From NCBI GenBank assembly GCA_031841125.1, contig CM063109.1, positions 69,136,914 to 69,200,913 on the forward strand: a DNA stretch of 64,000 bases, read 5' to 3'. Shown one piece after another: positions 1 through 11,265 of this stretch. This DNA comes from Acanthococcus lagerstroemiae (taxonomy: Eukaryota > Arthropoda > Insecta > Hemiptera > Eriococcidae). A model generated the notes under the pieces. It was not told the origin of the DNA, did not search any database, and saw only the letters and a program-made list of their open reading frames with translations. Numbering within the stretch: position 1 is the stretch's first letter; every line of letters starts with the position of its first letter. The position numbers and the translations under genes were made by a program.

Positions 1-1757
1 CGTTTATGTAACGGCAAAAATGCGCTTTTTGGGTACCAAATTGCTGAGGAACTAGAAATACTAATTTTACTAGTAGAAGATACTCGTAAAATATAATAGA
101 ACCCAAATTACCTATACGCCTTGTTTGAAATCTTCGACTCGTCTAGATTGAGTAAGAAACTAAGGAACAAAGTTATTTTAGTTCTTATTGAAACAACAAG
201 TGATTAATTAATTATCCGTTGTTTGTATCATAAATTCAATATTCAGCTCTGCACTATATGTTATATTTTGGGTACGGTGATTTTTGAACTCTCCCGCAAA
301 GACGGGTAAACTTTAAAGAAAATCTCAATTGAAACATTCTTCAGTTTAAGTTTTACTCAGTGCATAACAACATGACTACTTTTTCTCGACGGGGGTGTAA
401 CACAGCTTCAATCGGTAAGAACTTCTAGTAAGGCAATAAGCGATTTGACCAACTGTACTTCCCAGCAATTTTACACTCAAAAGACAAATTTTTGGTCCTT
501 ATTTTCGCTTAACCAAAATTTTCTATTGCCAGATTTCAGTAGCCTGTAAACAAAATCCGCAGCTGTAATCAGCAGAAAATTCTGCCAAATTTAGTGGGTT
601 TTTTTAAAAATAAATTTAAATTTTCTTTCAACTGTCGCCACTAAAAATAGTGCACAGGACCAAAATGAGAAACAAAGAAGAAAACGAATACGTACGTACG
701 TACACAATCATTCCTTTTATTCTTTTCAATTATACAGTTAGAACTGCTTAATGTGACTTCGAAATTCAACACAAATATTAACTCAGTCGATGGAAATTAT
801 TTTTACGAAGAGGTAAAACTTCGGAAGCCTCACTCCTAATTTTCTTATTAGTGTAGGAGATATCCACTGTTGAATACAAAAAACACTAATTTCGAGCATA
901 ATTCTCAAAACTAGTGGCTGAGTGAATGCGGTAGGGTGATAATCATGGACACTCAATATTTGTAAACTTGCCCACCAAACATCATTGATCTCCAAATCAC
1001 GAGCTTTCAAAGTTCGATTTAAAAATGAATGTCCGTATTTTGTACCACCAAATGCTTTTCTAATTTATTATCAGTAAATGCGGCCACGTGCCTTTCTCAA
1101 TATCCTGTTATATATAATATTCGAAAGAATTTCGTATAACAAAGCCGAAAATCAGAAAAAATGGACATATATTCAGTAATTTAAAGGGTTGAACAACATG
1201 TGAACTAATTATGCTGGATAATAAATGAGACGCTTAAAATAGCATCAGACCTGTAATTAATCCCTTATATTAGAGAGGGAGCGGGAGGAAAAATAGTAAC
1301 GGGAGACTAAATAGTAGTTCTCCTTACTTTGGCCACAAAAGTTGTCCAAAAAGATTATTTTTTCGAATATATACAACGCGTAAGATTTTCCTAGAAAGTG
1401 AATAAAGTGGTTAGAGAGCAGTGTCTCTGCCCCTTCTCCCCGCGTGATTATACAGGTCTGAGTAACACCATTTAAGATCAATGTAAAAATTAGTTTAAAG
1501 GATTAGGCTCGAATGTAGATTATTTACCACAATTTTAGGAACTCCTGACAACTATGGAACAGAAAAACGAATATAATCAACGTGATTTCGTTTAATTTTT
1601 GTAAACATTAGAATGACTTTCCATCGTTATAAAAGTAAAACTGATTTTGAGGTGACACTACAAAGCCATTTTTTCAGAACCATATTTCCACGATTTTGAG
1701 AGGTAATTTGTGCACTTATACACGATTCCATTTTTTCTTACCTGTTTCGATAAGAGT
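1..1757. other. Low-copy AT-rich DNA, no gene recognised
   Basis: No protein, RNA gene or bounded mobile element is recognisable here. Open frames are short (75 residues or fewer), of biased composition and without a familiar motif. The only simple structure is a short ACGT-type microsatellite at about 689-703 (three CGTA units). An exon too short to see, or a regulatory element, cannot be excluded. Confidence 0.5.
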
Positions 1758-1765
1758 ATTATCCC

Positions 1766-1940
1766 CAGGCGCGAATACAAAGGGATCCCCAACTTCAAAA
1801 AAAAATTTAAAAAAATAAATAATAATGTACCATTTTTTGATGCAGCACTATGCATTTCATTCATTTAAAAAAATCACAGAAAAAAGTTACCCTCTAGAAT
1901 CCATTTTCCCTCCCAAAATTCAAGTCTGGATCCGCGCCTG
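1766..1940. mobile_element. hAT-type MITE (175 bp) with TTATCCC flanking repeat
   Basis: The left end reads CAGGCGCGAATACAAAG. The reverse complement of the right end reads CAGGCGCGGATCCAGAC, so the terminal inverted repeats share CAGGCGCG and then diverge. The seven bases TTATCCC directly precede the left end (1759-1765) and directly follow the right end (1941-1947), as expected for a hAT-like target duplication that is one base short or mutated. There is no coding capacity, so it is a non-autonomous element that would depend on a transposase from elsewhere. The superfamily call rests on the CAG...CTG ends and the near-8-bp duplication. Confidence 0.7.
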
Positions 1941-1947
1941 TTATCCC

Positions 1948-4339
1948 TCGCCCCTCCAATGAGGTGACACAATCGAAATTTCATGAAAATAATGCATGGC
2001 CATCTTTCTTCTTGATTTCCCTAGGAAATATTAGTGATTCGTTCTTCATACTGAAAATGTCTGATCAGATGGAAGCCGCCCATAGAGTACTGCCGCAAAT
2101 TTTGTGTTTCAAGCTCGAGGTGGATGATCCGAAGTTTACGCATTGCTTCCTTGTATCCAGATTTAAAAATGCCGAATCAGTGGTTTCCTCGTTATTTATG
2201 GATTTGATAAACAACCTAAACCGTGTTATAAGCTTCGACGATAGGGCCTTTTCAATTTACTTGTTGAAGAGGTCTTATGTACGTATAGCCTATGTGTCGA
2301 ACACTACAAAAACGTAATCGCACGGTCACAGTAATTCTCTACCCTTCGTCTTTCGAACAGCGGTTTGAAGCACCCCTCCCCTCCCCCTCCTGAGAATAGT
2401 ACATCGCCATTGGAATTACGCCGCAAAATCGAAAAAGCAGAAAAGTTTCAAACGTTCTACCAATTTGTCAACCCCAACGAATTTGATAGTTTCCCTCGCT
2501 CGTCATCGCGATTGCGGTACCCGGCTGCCCACACTCGCACGAACCGAAATGAAAATTTTTCACGACGCTGTACATTAGCATGCAAACCGAATCGTACCTA
2601 GAAGCGAAGAATTATCATAAATCTTGCTAAAAGCAGCAGACTATACCAGCCCCGAGTTTATTTTTAAATTCGTAACAGGTTCAATTAATGTAATCGAGGT
2701 CGAGCAATGTAAATTCGTTATAATTAAAAGTGTTCGCTCGCGAATACGAGAAGCGTTGGCGAAGTAAAGGCAAGGAAAAGGGATACAAGAGTGATAAGCG
2801 TTGTTTATACATATAAAAAAAAACTTTTGCGCGATGCTGAAAAACGTTGTGCCAGTACATCGTTATCGAATGGAGTTCGTACAACCAACGAGCTTAGCAT
2901 CTGAAAACGAGTGAATAAACTGGAATGAAAGAAGTTCAAGTTCTAGTGTTGAACGGACGTGTACATGCCTGATAAATGCGAATACATAAGAAGAACAATG
3001 GGGGCAGTCGCCCCTTCGGAGAGAAAAATTTGAACTGAATAATACGGACATCAAAAATATTCAACTAAAGGCGTTGGAAAAATTCGGCGTGTACCAGTTC
3101 ATGGTTGAGAATTTTGGGATTGCCGATAGGGTTGAGGGTCAAAACAGAGATCGATAAGCTGGGAACGTAGGGTGAAAAAATCCACCCAAGCTGGTCCCGA
3201 AATTGGTTACCAAGGGCCGTTTCATTCGACCACTAGCCATCTGTAGTAAAAGCCAAGAAAGGAGGCCGGGTGATGGAGATAATTCTCCGTCTAGGTTTAA
3301 ATCGATTAATCTGCCTGTGCAAATAGCCGGTTTTGGAAAATAGCTAAAACAGAATGTACAATCTAATTTTAATAAATTTCTCAAAACAGACAATATCAGA
3401 AAATTAACAAAACTAAAAAAAAAAAATATTTAATAATAATGAAAATAATAAAAATCCGACTAAAAAACCAAAACAGATCAATCATTGCCAAAAACAACCA
3501 AAAGCGTCAAGAAACGTCTAATCTGACCCGAAATTGCCCAAACAATAATAGCTAGTATGGATTGATTTCGAAAAATACATATGTACCAAATAGAATGACA
3601 CATACAACTCTAATCAAAAACGATAAACGCCTTAAATGCGAGGAATGTTAATTGATAAATCTGATGAAAAGTAAACTAAATTAAGTGTGAGTGAAAACAG
3701 CCACCAAAAACGAGCGAATTTCTATCTGATTAAACTCGACCAAACACGACGATGTGGAACATTAAAATATTTCTGATATGAACAAACTCACGGCTTCCTA
3801 AATCATTATTTCACTCTAACTCCGAGTCTGGCATCAGAAGTGTCCATCAGATATCGTTCCTTTGCAGAAGGTCTATGGCGGAGTCAAAAATGTCATCGTG
3901 GTTGTCGTCGAGCTCATTTCTATAAACTATTTACAAATAGTTAAAAAGTAAGAAAATGCAAGTTTTTGAGCCAATTTTTCGCATAGACGTTGAATCTGAC
4001 TCTGAATTTGGATACAGATTTAATTTTTTTTTTTTTTTTTGAAATGCACTTGAGAACGAACCAATGTTACATCACTGATATCTCAGACAATCTGAATGCA
4101 TTTAACGTTATTCAATTAAGCACACAAATTTAATAACGAAACTCTATTCTTTTTTTTTTCATCCGCATAAAAGATATCTCATTTTTGGCATTTTTCAAAA
4201 GGTAATTTTTAGGGGGTGAAGAAACAGATTCTGGAACACAGCTCTTGTATATGTAGGATATAAATTTAAATATTTTTCGTCACTCGATACGGAAAAAGGC
4301 TTCCATGAAAATTTTATGGTTGAATCCAAAATCAGGGGA
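1948..4339. other. Low-copy DNA with two unassigned ORFs and an A/C-biased tract
   Basis: Two forward open frames, 1964-2317 (117 codons) and 2365-2601 (78 codons), lie in a less AT-rich patch. Neither shows a domain, signal peptide or convincing splice context, so I do not call them genes. From about 3400 to 3720 the plus strand becomes A/C-rich and T-poor with loose reiterations of CCAAAA and CTAAAA words. The last part (about 4080-4339) resembles the degenerate repeat DNA on the far side of the hAT element that follows. Confidence 0.4.
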
Positions 4340-4688
4340 CAAATAGTCAGAGCGGCAAAAAAAACCACAAAAAACGTTTTTTCTTGTTTAAAACATTTTT
4401 TTTTGTTTTAAAACACAACTGGATGTTTGCAACTACCAATGTTTTAAACGCGTTTAAAACATAGAAAAAAACATGTTTAAAACTATTAAAGTACTCACTG
4501 TTAAAACTAATTCTCAAGATGTAACCTTTATATTCGTCGCAAATAGCCCAGATGCTGAGCGACAAAAAATAAACGTATCAAAAAAAACAACAACAATTTC
4601 ATGAATTTTCAATTTTTTTAATTCATAATTTCAACATTATTGATTATTATGGGTTATAGACTTACAGTCAGTTACATATAGATACGGT

Positions 4689-4843
4689 CAGTGGCATATT
4701 TAGGCCCCTCCCCCTTGGCAAATGCAATTTTTTTATAATCTACTTGCGCTCCCTTCCCCCTTCTACCACTCTGCCCTATCACCCATATTAATTTTTTTTA
4801 GTTTGGACACCCTCCCCCCAATTTCATCCTGGATACGCTACTG
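4689..4843. mobile_element. hAT-type MITE (155 bp) nested in the larger hAT
   Basis: The left end is CAGTGGCATATTTAGG and the reverse complement of the right end is CAGTAGCGTATCCAGG. The flanking octamers are GATACGGT (4681-4688) and GGTACGGT (4844-4851), seven of eight identical, as expected for a slightly mutated 8-bp target duplication. The interior is pyrimidine-rich (CCCCTCCCCC tracts) and non-coding. Its position inside 4348-5903 shows that it inserted after that element. Confidence 0.75.
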
Positions 4844-5229
4844 GGTACGGTTATTCAGGTAACAGACGTGGGTACTGTGTCTGAATATTAGCTTCAAAGC
4901 TTCAACATTTCAGATTTTGTTTTGTTTCATCAATACCAGTGCAGGAAGTTAGCGATGAAGCTAGCGAAAAGATCATTTTATTGACTTTAATTTATCAGCT
5001 AGTCAATGAATGCAGTAAAATTTCCTCTTTTACTCTGTGAATCAAATCGAACATTTTGAAGATATCTTTGCGAAACATGAAATTCTGAATGAAATGAGCC
5101 CTATTTGAAATTCCATATTTTTGCATATTTCGATATAATTATTGCATATTTGGTATATTTTAGAAGCACATTTTATCAAATTTTCTGATTTTGCATTTTT
5201 GGACATATTTTCGAACATTTACTACACTT

Positions 5230-5480
5230 GGACGCTGTTAAGCGTAAGGGAACCAACTACCATTTGTGAACCAAACGAGTTATTAGTATCGTTGGAAAGA
5301 GCGTAAAAAGTAGAATTTTTCAGAATTGGGCCCCCTATTCAAATATGTGTACTCACGTTGAAAAAAGCTTATCAGTAAACGCTATGTCATATAATTTCTA
5401 CATGGGTCTTGAACTTCGAATCACGTGTTCTCAAAAAACAGATTTTCCTGCTTCGTTCCCTTACACGCTTAACAGCGTCC
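5230..5480. mobile_element. MITE with ~25-bp terminal inverted repeats (251 bp)
   Basis: The left end GGACGCTGTTAAGCGTAAGG matches the reverse complement of the right end (GGACGCTGTTAAGCG, then a 2-bp indel, then TAAGGGAAC). The flanks TACTACACTT (5220-5229) and TACTAGTCTC (5481-5490) agree at seven of ten positions. That could be an eroded 9-10-bp target duplication as made by MULE-type elements, but this is weak. There is no coding capacity. It is inserted in the hAT element 4348-5903. Confidence 0.65.
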
Positions 5481-5521
5481 TACTAGTCTCTAATTTTTCA
5501 GTCCAAAGCCGACTCTCTTCC

Positions 5522-5686
5522 AGCAGCTAAAGGCTGGTCCACTTAAGAAACATAACTGGCTACCCGCAATACACATCGATATAATATATGGGTATTTTGA
5601 AGTTGGAGGGGAAAGGTCAGTTCGAAAGCACATTATCAGCGTCATGAAAAAATTATGTTTCCTAACTGGACCAGACTTTAGCTGCT
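5522..5686. mobile_element. MITE with ~34-bp terminal inverted repeats (165 bp)
   Basis: The left arm AGCAGCTAAAGGCTGGTCC and onward to AACATAA is matched by the reverse complement of the right arm (AGCAGCTAAAGTCTGGTCC ... AACATAA) with a handful of mismatches over about 34 bp. The target duplication is ambiguous because the outermost bases are part of the inverted repeat; TA or TAA is possible, which would fit mariner- or Harbinger-type elements. The terminal word GGCTGGTnCCACT also occurs at the ends of the MITE at 63470-63577, so the two may be distant relatives. Confidence 0.6.
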
Positions 5687-5984
5687 TGTTTTGTATTAGT
5701 TATCTTTTTAAATGTTCAAAATGTAGCTTCGAAGTAATAAAATTTCTTTTAAAAAATTTGTTTTTTTATTGTTTAAAATTAACAATAAAAAACATGTTTA
5801 AAACGTTTATTTTTGTTTGAAATATGTCTTGGGTTTTTTCGTTGTTTTAAAACGTGCTTTAAACGTTTTAAAACAACGCGTCGTTTTATACATCGCAGCC
5901 CTGCAAATAGTGCTCCAAGCTTACCTTTTTCGCCAATTTATAAGGTTTAAATTTTTAGAATTTTAGTACGTAAAAATTATTTTC

Positions 5985-6235
5985 AGGGTGAAAACAAGAC
6001 TTTCATTAAAATGTATCTTTAAATTCAGAATCAGCACAAAAAGTAGTATAAAAATACAATTATTTCCCAATGATATCAAAAGTGAAAACTGGACTTTCTT
6101 TTTATACTAAAACGATTTTAGCGAAAGAATGGTCTATATCCAAATTCAAAAGTCGGATTCGAAATCTGTGCAAAAAGTTGGCAAAAAACTTCACATCTTC
6201 CAATTTTTACAGGCATGTTAATATTTTTAAAATGA
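5985..6235. repeat. Diverged dispersed repeat C, copy at the left duplication border
   Basis: This stretch aligns by eye with 11340-11520 and 16620-16830 and more loosely with 22560-22760. Shared features are a CTAAAA...ATTTT block, TATCCAAATT, the GATTYGAAATC word, then AAAAGTTGGC or AAAATTGGCTGA and a TTCCAA/CTCCAA block. Divergence is substantial. It matters because the left border of the tandem duplication (6161) falls inside it, within the GAAATC word. A full alignment is needed to set its ends. Confidence 0.5.
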
Positions 6236-9068
6236 GCCAAGAAACATCCGACATCAACAACCTTTTTCGAGCGAAGACTGTACCTGATAAAATTTAAAAA
6301 AATGCTGAGAATAGCTGCGAATTTAAAGCAAAAGAAAATGTATGAAAATACATCAGAACCATGTATTGAAAAAGGAAAGAATTTGTTCCTCTGTGCGCTC
6401 ATAAATTACCAAATAAGTAAACAGCTGAAAGCAACAAACAGCGTAAAATTGAAAAATCGCCAAGAGACAAAAATGGTTCAAAACTGACAGAAAGTTAGAG
6501 CTGCCAATGAACTCAAAATGGTCAAACAGCTCAAGTCTTAAAGTGATCAAATTTGTCCAAAATGATTAAAAACGTCCGAAGAACATCGAGTACAATATTG
6601 TGTAACGATAATCGCACAGAAGAAGCACGAGATATGGAATAACGACGTTTATTCCACGCAAACACACCGAAACACAAACCAGTAAAATCGGTTCTAAAAC
6701 GCACAATTATCGCATACAAAACTAGACTGTGTACGGCGACGGCCAGTGACCTTTATATACCCTGGCATTATCGGCGAATCTCCTTATCGCTCTGTTTATC
6801 GATCTACTAACGATCAATAATGAAAGACAACCACACAACCAAATACGACCACAAACAACCAACAAGAACTGACTATAAAGACCGAAAACCATGGGTAGTA
6901 GGACTGAACAGTACGAAATCCAAAACTAAACACGATCATATAAATGGCCCAAAATTATTTTAAAAAAAAGAAAAAAGAAGCAGTTTTACCTAATCTCGTA
7001 TTTAAATTTTACTAAACAGAACCTACAACGACCAAAACCAATCAGAAGTGAACAAAATTTGCGCACAGCCCAAAACTAAAAAATGTCCTAAAAAAGTGAT
7101 ACACTGTCCAAACTGGTAAACAACCCAAATTTTATGAACAATTACTGGTAGAAGACTTAAAATAAAAAAATATAATTTAAAAGAAAAAGAAAAACAGCTA
7201 GAAATTGGCACAATTAGGTGAATACGGAGAAAAGTTCCACCGCTCAGGCAAAAAATGTGCCCCAAAATAGGCTTATCAAAATATTCTCAATCAAAGTTTG
7301 AATCTGCCCATATCCAACCCTGGGTCAACAGTGTTACAAAATACAGTACTAATATTAGAAATGAAAGTTTTTAAACCACTGAATTTAAGTTTGATATAAT
7401 ATCCACGCTATTTCAAAATTCAGGCGTAAAATTGTGGTCTTGAGTGGGGGCTGCGTTTTTTAATTTTATAAGGCAACAGTATTCATTGACTGGGTTATGA
7501 AGGTTGTCGAATTAATTTAACCACAAATCAAGAATTTGGGGAGTCCTCGAGAAAGAGGTTCGGCGACAAAATATCTAGAATAGGATGTGCAGTTGCAACA
7601 AAATCAGAAGAGTGCGGTGTACCCTCCCTTGTTAAGAAAAAAATGTCTATTATTATTTATTATACAAAATGGCAAAATCAGATTCACGCTGACAAAATTC
7701 CACGAAGAAAGGTTTCTACCCCCCTTGTTGATTTCAGAAGTTTCATTATGAAAAGTGAATTAATTCATTTTACTAATCGATCAGAATCTAAATTCTAAAT
7801 CATCTTCTCCCCCTCCTCCATCGCCAAGTTTAAAATGTTCAACCGGGTCTGACGACTGGCTGAATATAAAAGAGGAAGTTTTCGGGTTGCCAAATTCGTG
7901 GTTGATACTATTTGTATTCTTTTTCAACCATTACAACATCTGGAGTGAGAAGGGTGGGTTTGGAAACGGAAAACCTCAAGAGATAACATGGGTTTCACTT
8001 GTCGATTTTCAAAGGCCACTGACCTACGAATGCGTGAATGTATTATTGTCATGTCCCTTTTCGAGGGTATAGTTTTAACGAAGTACACATAGACACGTTG
8101 CTGAACAATGCTGGGTAACACACTGGCAATGTCTTTTGGAAAACGAGGAGTACACTGCAAATATTTCGCTTAGCTGGCGAAAAAATCAGCGTTCTTGTTG
8201 CAGCGAAATAAATACCGCTTATTCGTACAAATTATTTGAGATGCTGTGACGCGGAAACTCGTCGTCTTTGCAGTTCGCCCATAGTTACAGACATCCCAAT
8301 TTAGATCTCTGTTGTAGTCGTTGAAACTACTCAGCGAACCTTTTGAGAACACCAGGTGCACGGCTTTTGAAATATTACTTTTAACAAGCACGATTTAAGG
8401 TACTTGCCAGACTTTTCCTCGTCTTCAGTTTGGTGAATCAATTAAAACGCGATAACACAGAATAAACCTTTCTTCGCATTTGTATAATTCGACATGCAGC
8501 AACAGAGGTAACTTAATAACGGGTAATTTACCCGCTAACACAACCCGTAATACTCGGACATTGCCGGCACAAACGGACTTCGGCTGTAAGGTCTGGGGGA
8601 ACTAAGACGGCTATCCTCTCCAAAAAGTCGATCTAGCCCCCTCCACAATACGCCAATGACTACGGGACAACTTTGTGTTTACTTAGCGATAGATGTCCTG
8701 TACGGAGTTGCAATTCGATTGGCCTCAAATACACATTCACGTCAGTTACATTACTTTTTTCTTCGCAAATGAAAAGATTAGAAATAAAAAGCTATTATCA
8801 GTAATGATTCTCTATAAGTTATAGGTCATCAATTAATCAAAAATAACAAATGAATCAAGAGCAACTGATCAATCAAACATAACTGAATAATCACTAGTAC
8901 CTAATCGATAAATCAAAAAACAATGATGAATTAAAATGTAGGTGATTGATCGACGAAATTAGTAGATCAAGATAATCGAATAATCGAAAAATAATCAAGT
9001 CATTGAAAAAAGCAGTCTTCTAACACGCTTTAGTAGTAGTGAAAGAAAATAAAAGCAAAAATTCTCAT

Positions 9069-9092
9069 TTTAAAATACTCGAGTATTTTAAA
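9069..9092. repeat. Perfect 24-bp palindrome centred on CTCGAG
   Basis: The word AAAATACTCGAGTATTTT is the core of a perfect palindrome extending to 24 bp. Related TCGAG/AGTACTTG/CTCGAGTAC words recur across 9080-9380 (for example GAGCAAGTACTTGC near 9150 and GCTCGAGTACTTATT near 9369), like subterminal repeats of an eroded hAT-type element. I cannot find its termini. The unit 2 copy near 14355 has lost the left half of the palindrome. Confidence 0.6.
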
Positions 9093-10129
9093 CATTTGTC
9101 GAGCAAATGCTTAAAAAATAAATTCTCAGAATTTTGGAAATGTTCTTCGAGCAAGTACTTGCTGATTATTGAGCATTCGCTCTAAAGAAAAACTTGAAAT
9201 AATCGAGTATTTCTTCTTTAACTCTGCGTTAACTCCAAATTAATTCCTCAAAAATAAATTGAGTCACGATTCCACTGACTTCAAAATGAATTATGTTCAA
9301 CTCTAGATCATTCGCTCAAGAACTTCTAGCATTATCTTTTAGTATTATTTTGCTTCTGACTTTGAAATGCTCGAGTACTTATTTAATGAGAACTTTTACA
9401 CAGTAAATGTTCCCGAATAATAAGTCAAGAACACCAAATAATCTTTTATACATAATTGTATGTTTTTATACAATTTTTTCTCCCTAAATTCAAATATATC
9501 CGAGAAATGTTCTTTCAGGCATAATTTTCGTGTAAAAGGTTTTTAAATTGGTCAAGAAGCTATTTTGGGTGTTATTCAGGCTCATTTTTAGATCAGTTAC
9601 AAATCAGTTAAGAATTAGAAAATGGGAACGTGTTTCTGGGTTAATTTTTTGAGTATCTTATATTCTGAAACTTACCTTTAAAAGATATGTACCTAAACTT
9701 TTTTTTTCCGCTCAAATATGGCCTTTGGGAAGTAAGTGAAGGCAATATTTTCTTCTAATATTGTTCAGAAAATATAGTTTTTCCTCACTTATTTTTTGTA
9801 TTGATTCCGAATTTGCAAGCATTTTTTGAACCGCATGAAAGTGACCTTTCATAGGTCAAAAAAATCAAAATGTAAAATTTAAATATCAAACAAAAAAAAA
9901 CTATGTTTCGAAATCAAAATGTTCAACATATTTTGAATCTGGCCTTGAAGATTCAACAAGAGCCCATTTTCATCCTGAAAGTTACATTTCAACAGTCAAA
10001 ATAACCAGAATTTATGTGAAAAAGGTTTATATGCAAATTTTGAAATACGATCCGGAATCAGCAAAAAAACTCAAATCCAGGATACTGTTTTGTTTCTTAG
10101 ATGTGTGAGATCCACACTTCAGCACTTTC

Positions 10130-10580
10130 AACCTTAACTTTCCGGGACAACCGGAGACGAAGCTTGAGCTTGAAAAAATTATTTGCTGGAGCCGGAGTTG
10201 GAGTATGAAAAAAATTATCTAGAGTCGAAGTCCGAGCTGGAGTTGGAATCAATTTTGGGTCTGACTCTTTAAACTCCTCCTTCCCTTCCTTTCCCTGCAC
10301 CCGTCCATCCCTAAATAGACCAGAACCGGAGCTAAAATCACATTTTTGATCGAGCCGGAGCTGGAACCAGGGCCATCATGTATTTTTTGCCAAGCTGGAA
10401 CCAGAGCTCGATAAGAATTATTTACTGAAGACAGATAGTGGAAAAAATATTTACTGGAGCTGTGGCCGGAGCCAGAGTCTAGAGAAAAATATTTACTAGA
10501 GCCAGAACTGAAGCTAAGTTAAAAAATTCTTCTGCAGTCGGATTCAAATTTGCTCCGGAGCCGGAGCCATGTTCGAACGG
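10130..10580. repeat. Degenerate GGAGCC minisatellite (unit 1)
   Basis: Short runs of GGAGCCGGAG or GAGCTGGAG alternate with AT-rich spacers such as AAAAAATTATTTGCTGG, AAGAATTATTTACTG and AAAAATATTTACTAGAGCC. The result is an irregular repeat of about 35-45 bp. The CCCGTCCATCCCT word near 10300 looks like an old hAT terminus, so the array may be the interior of a decayed element. Apparent minus-strand reading frames here (10097-10300, 10479-10661) are products of the repeat, not genes. Confidence 0.65.
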
Positions 10581-10772
10581 CTTCGGTTTTAAAGCCAAGT
10601 TCAGGCGCCTGGGTTTCACTGTCGAATTATAAAGTCCTAAATTTGAAGTATAAAGGGCCAAATATTTCTGTGTACTTTTTTTTGTAGCCAGATTTTTGAA
10701 AATTAATTTTTTTGAAATTCAAACTTTAACTCAGTTTTTTCGGGTACGTTTCAATGTTAAAGGACTCCGAAC

Positions 10773-11265
10773 CAGTGGTGGAACCTTAGATTTTCTTCGT
10801 GTGTTGCTCGACTTTTTTAAACTGGGGGGGGGACTCTTTTTTCTAATTTGCTCTCCACCCGAGTCCTGGAATCCGCCCTTTCGAGCATTACTTCAGAGAC
10901 GTCGGGGTGGCTATTAGGGCTGTCTTAGCCCTCTTCCCTTCTGGCCGAAAAACCTCTGTCGAGTTGCTACATGGGCTCGAACCTGGACCTCCTGATTCTG
11001 AGACCAACGCGCTATCCACTCGGCCAAGGGGGAATTGCTAAATTATTCTGGTCAATTTATACAAAAAAAAAAAACAAAAAAAAACACGAAGGTAATATTG
11101 TTTATAATATTATTTTAAAACAAATATTTAAAAAAAAATTCGACCAACCCAAATTTAAATCCAAATATCCAAATAAACTTGTGTTTTTCAGTTATTTCTC
11201 GGAATTTCTTCAATTTCTTCGTGTGTTGCCGGAGCCTTAGGACAGTACTGAAGTTACCACCACTG
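10773..11265. mobile_element. hAT-type element with exact 8-bp TSD CTCCGAAC, split by a SINE unit
   Basis: The left end CAGTGGTGGAACCTTAG and the reverse complement of the right end CAGTGGTGGTAACTTCAG form hAT-like termini. The octamer CTCCGAAC lies directly outside both ends (10765-10772 and 11266-11273). Most of the length is a later insertion: a perfect 16-bp direct repeat TTTCTTCGTGTGTTGC occurs at 10792-10807 and 11214-11229, enclosing the tRNA-like SINE. Without it the hAT would be only about 71 bp. The same structure is in the second duplication unit. Confidence 0.85.
10822..11036 (-). mobile_element. tRNA-derived SINE, copy 1
   Basis: Read on the minus strand, the element starts with a tRNA-like head: an A-box-like TTGGCCGAGTGGATAGCGCG (about 11028-11009) and a B-box-like GGTTCGAGCCC (about 10985-10975). 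A conserved body follows, containing TTTTTCGGC, GGGCTAAGACAGCCCT (a small hairpin), CCCCGACGTCTCTGA and TGCTCGAAAGGGCGGATTCC. The head resembles tRNA-Arg in its GGATAnCGCG D-arm, but the anticodon stem is degraded, so this is not a functional tRNA. It lies inside an insertion bounded by a 16-bp target duplication typical of LINE-mobilised retroposons. The extra 177 bp on its 5' side (11037-11213), including poly-purine runs, is unexplained. Confidence 0.85.

Larger units (their letters stand above)
4348..5903. mobile_element. Non-autonomous hAT element, 1.56 kb, with exact 8-bp TSD CAAATAGT
   Basis: The element begins CAGAGCGGCAAAA and ends GCAGCCCTG (reverse complement CAGGGCTGCGATG), giving short imperfect hAT-style termini. 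It is flanked by a perfect 8-bp direct repeat, CAAATAGT, at 4340-4347 and 5904-5911. Both ends carry many copies of a palindromic subterminal word of the GTTTAAAAC / GTTTTAAAAC / CGTTTAAAAC type (about 4376-4495 and 5755-5885), the kind of reiterated site hAT transposases bind. No transposase frame remains. Three smaller elements sit inside it (4689-4843, 5230-5480, 5522-5686), so the original element was about 1 kb. Confidence 0.85.

Noticed and set aside
11009..11036. Genuine tRNA gene read on the minus strand
   Set aside because: The A and B boxes are present but the anticodon stem pairs poorly and the sequence continues into a repeated body. The same unit is found elsewhere as a SINE.
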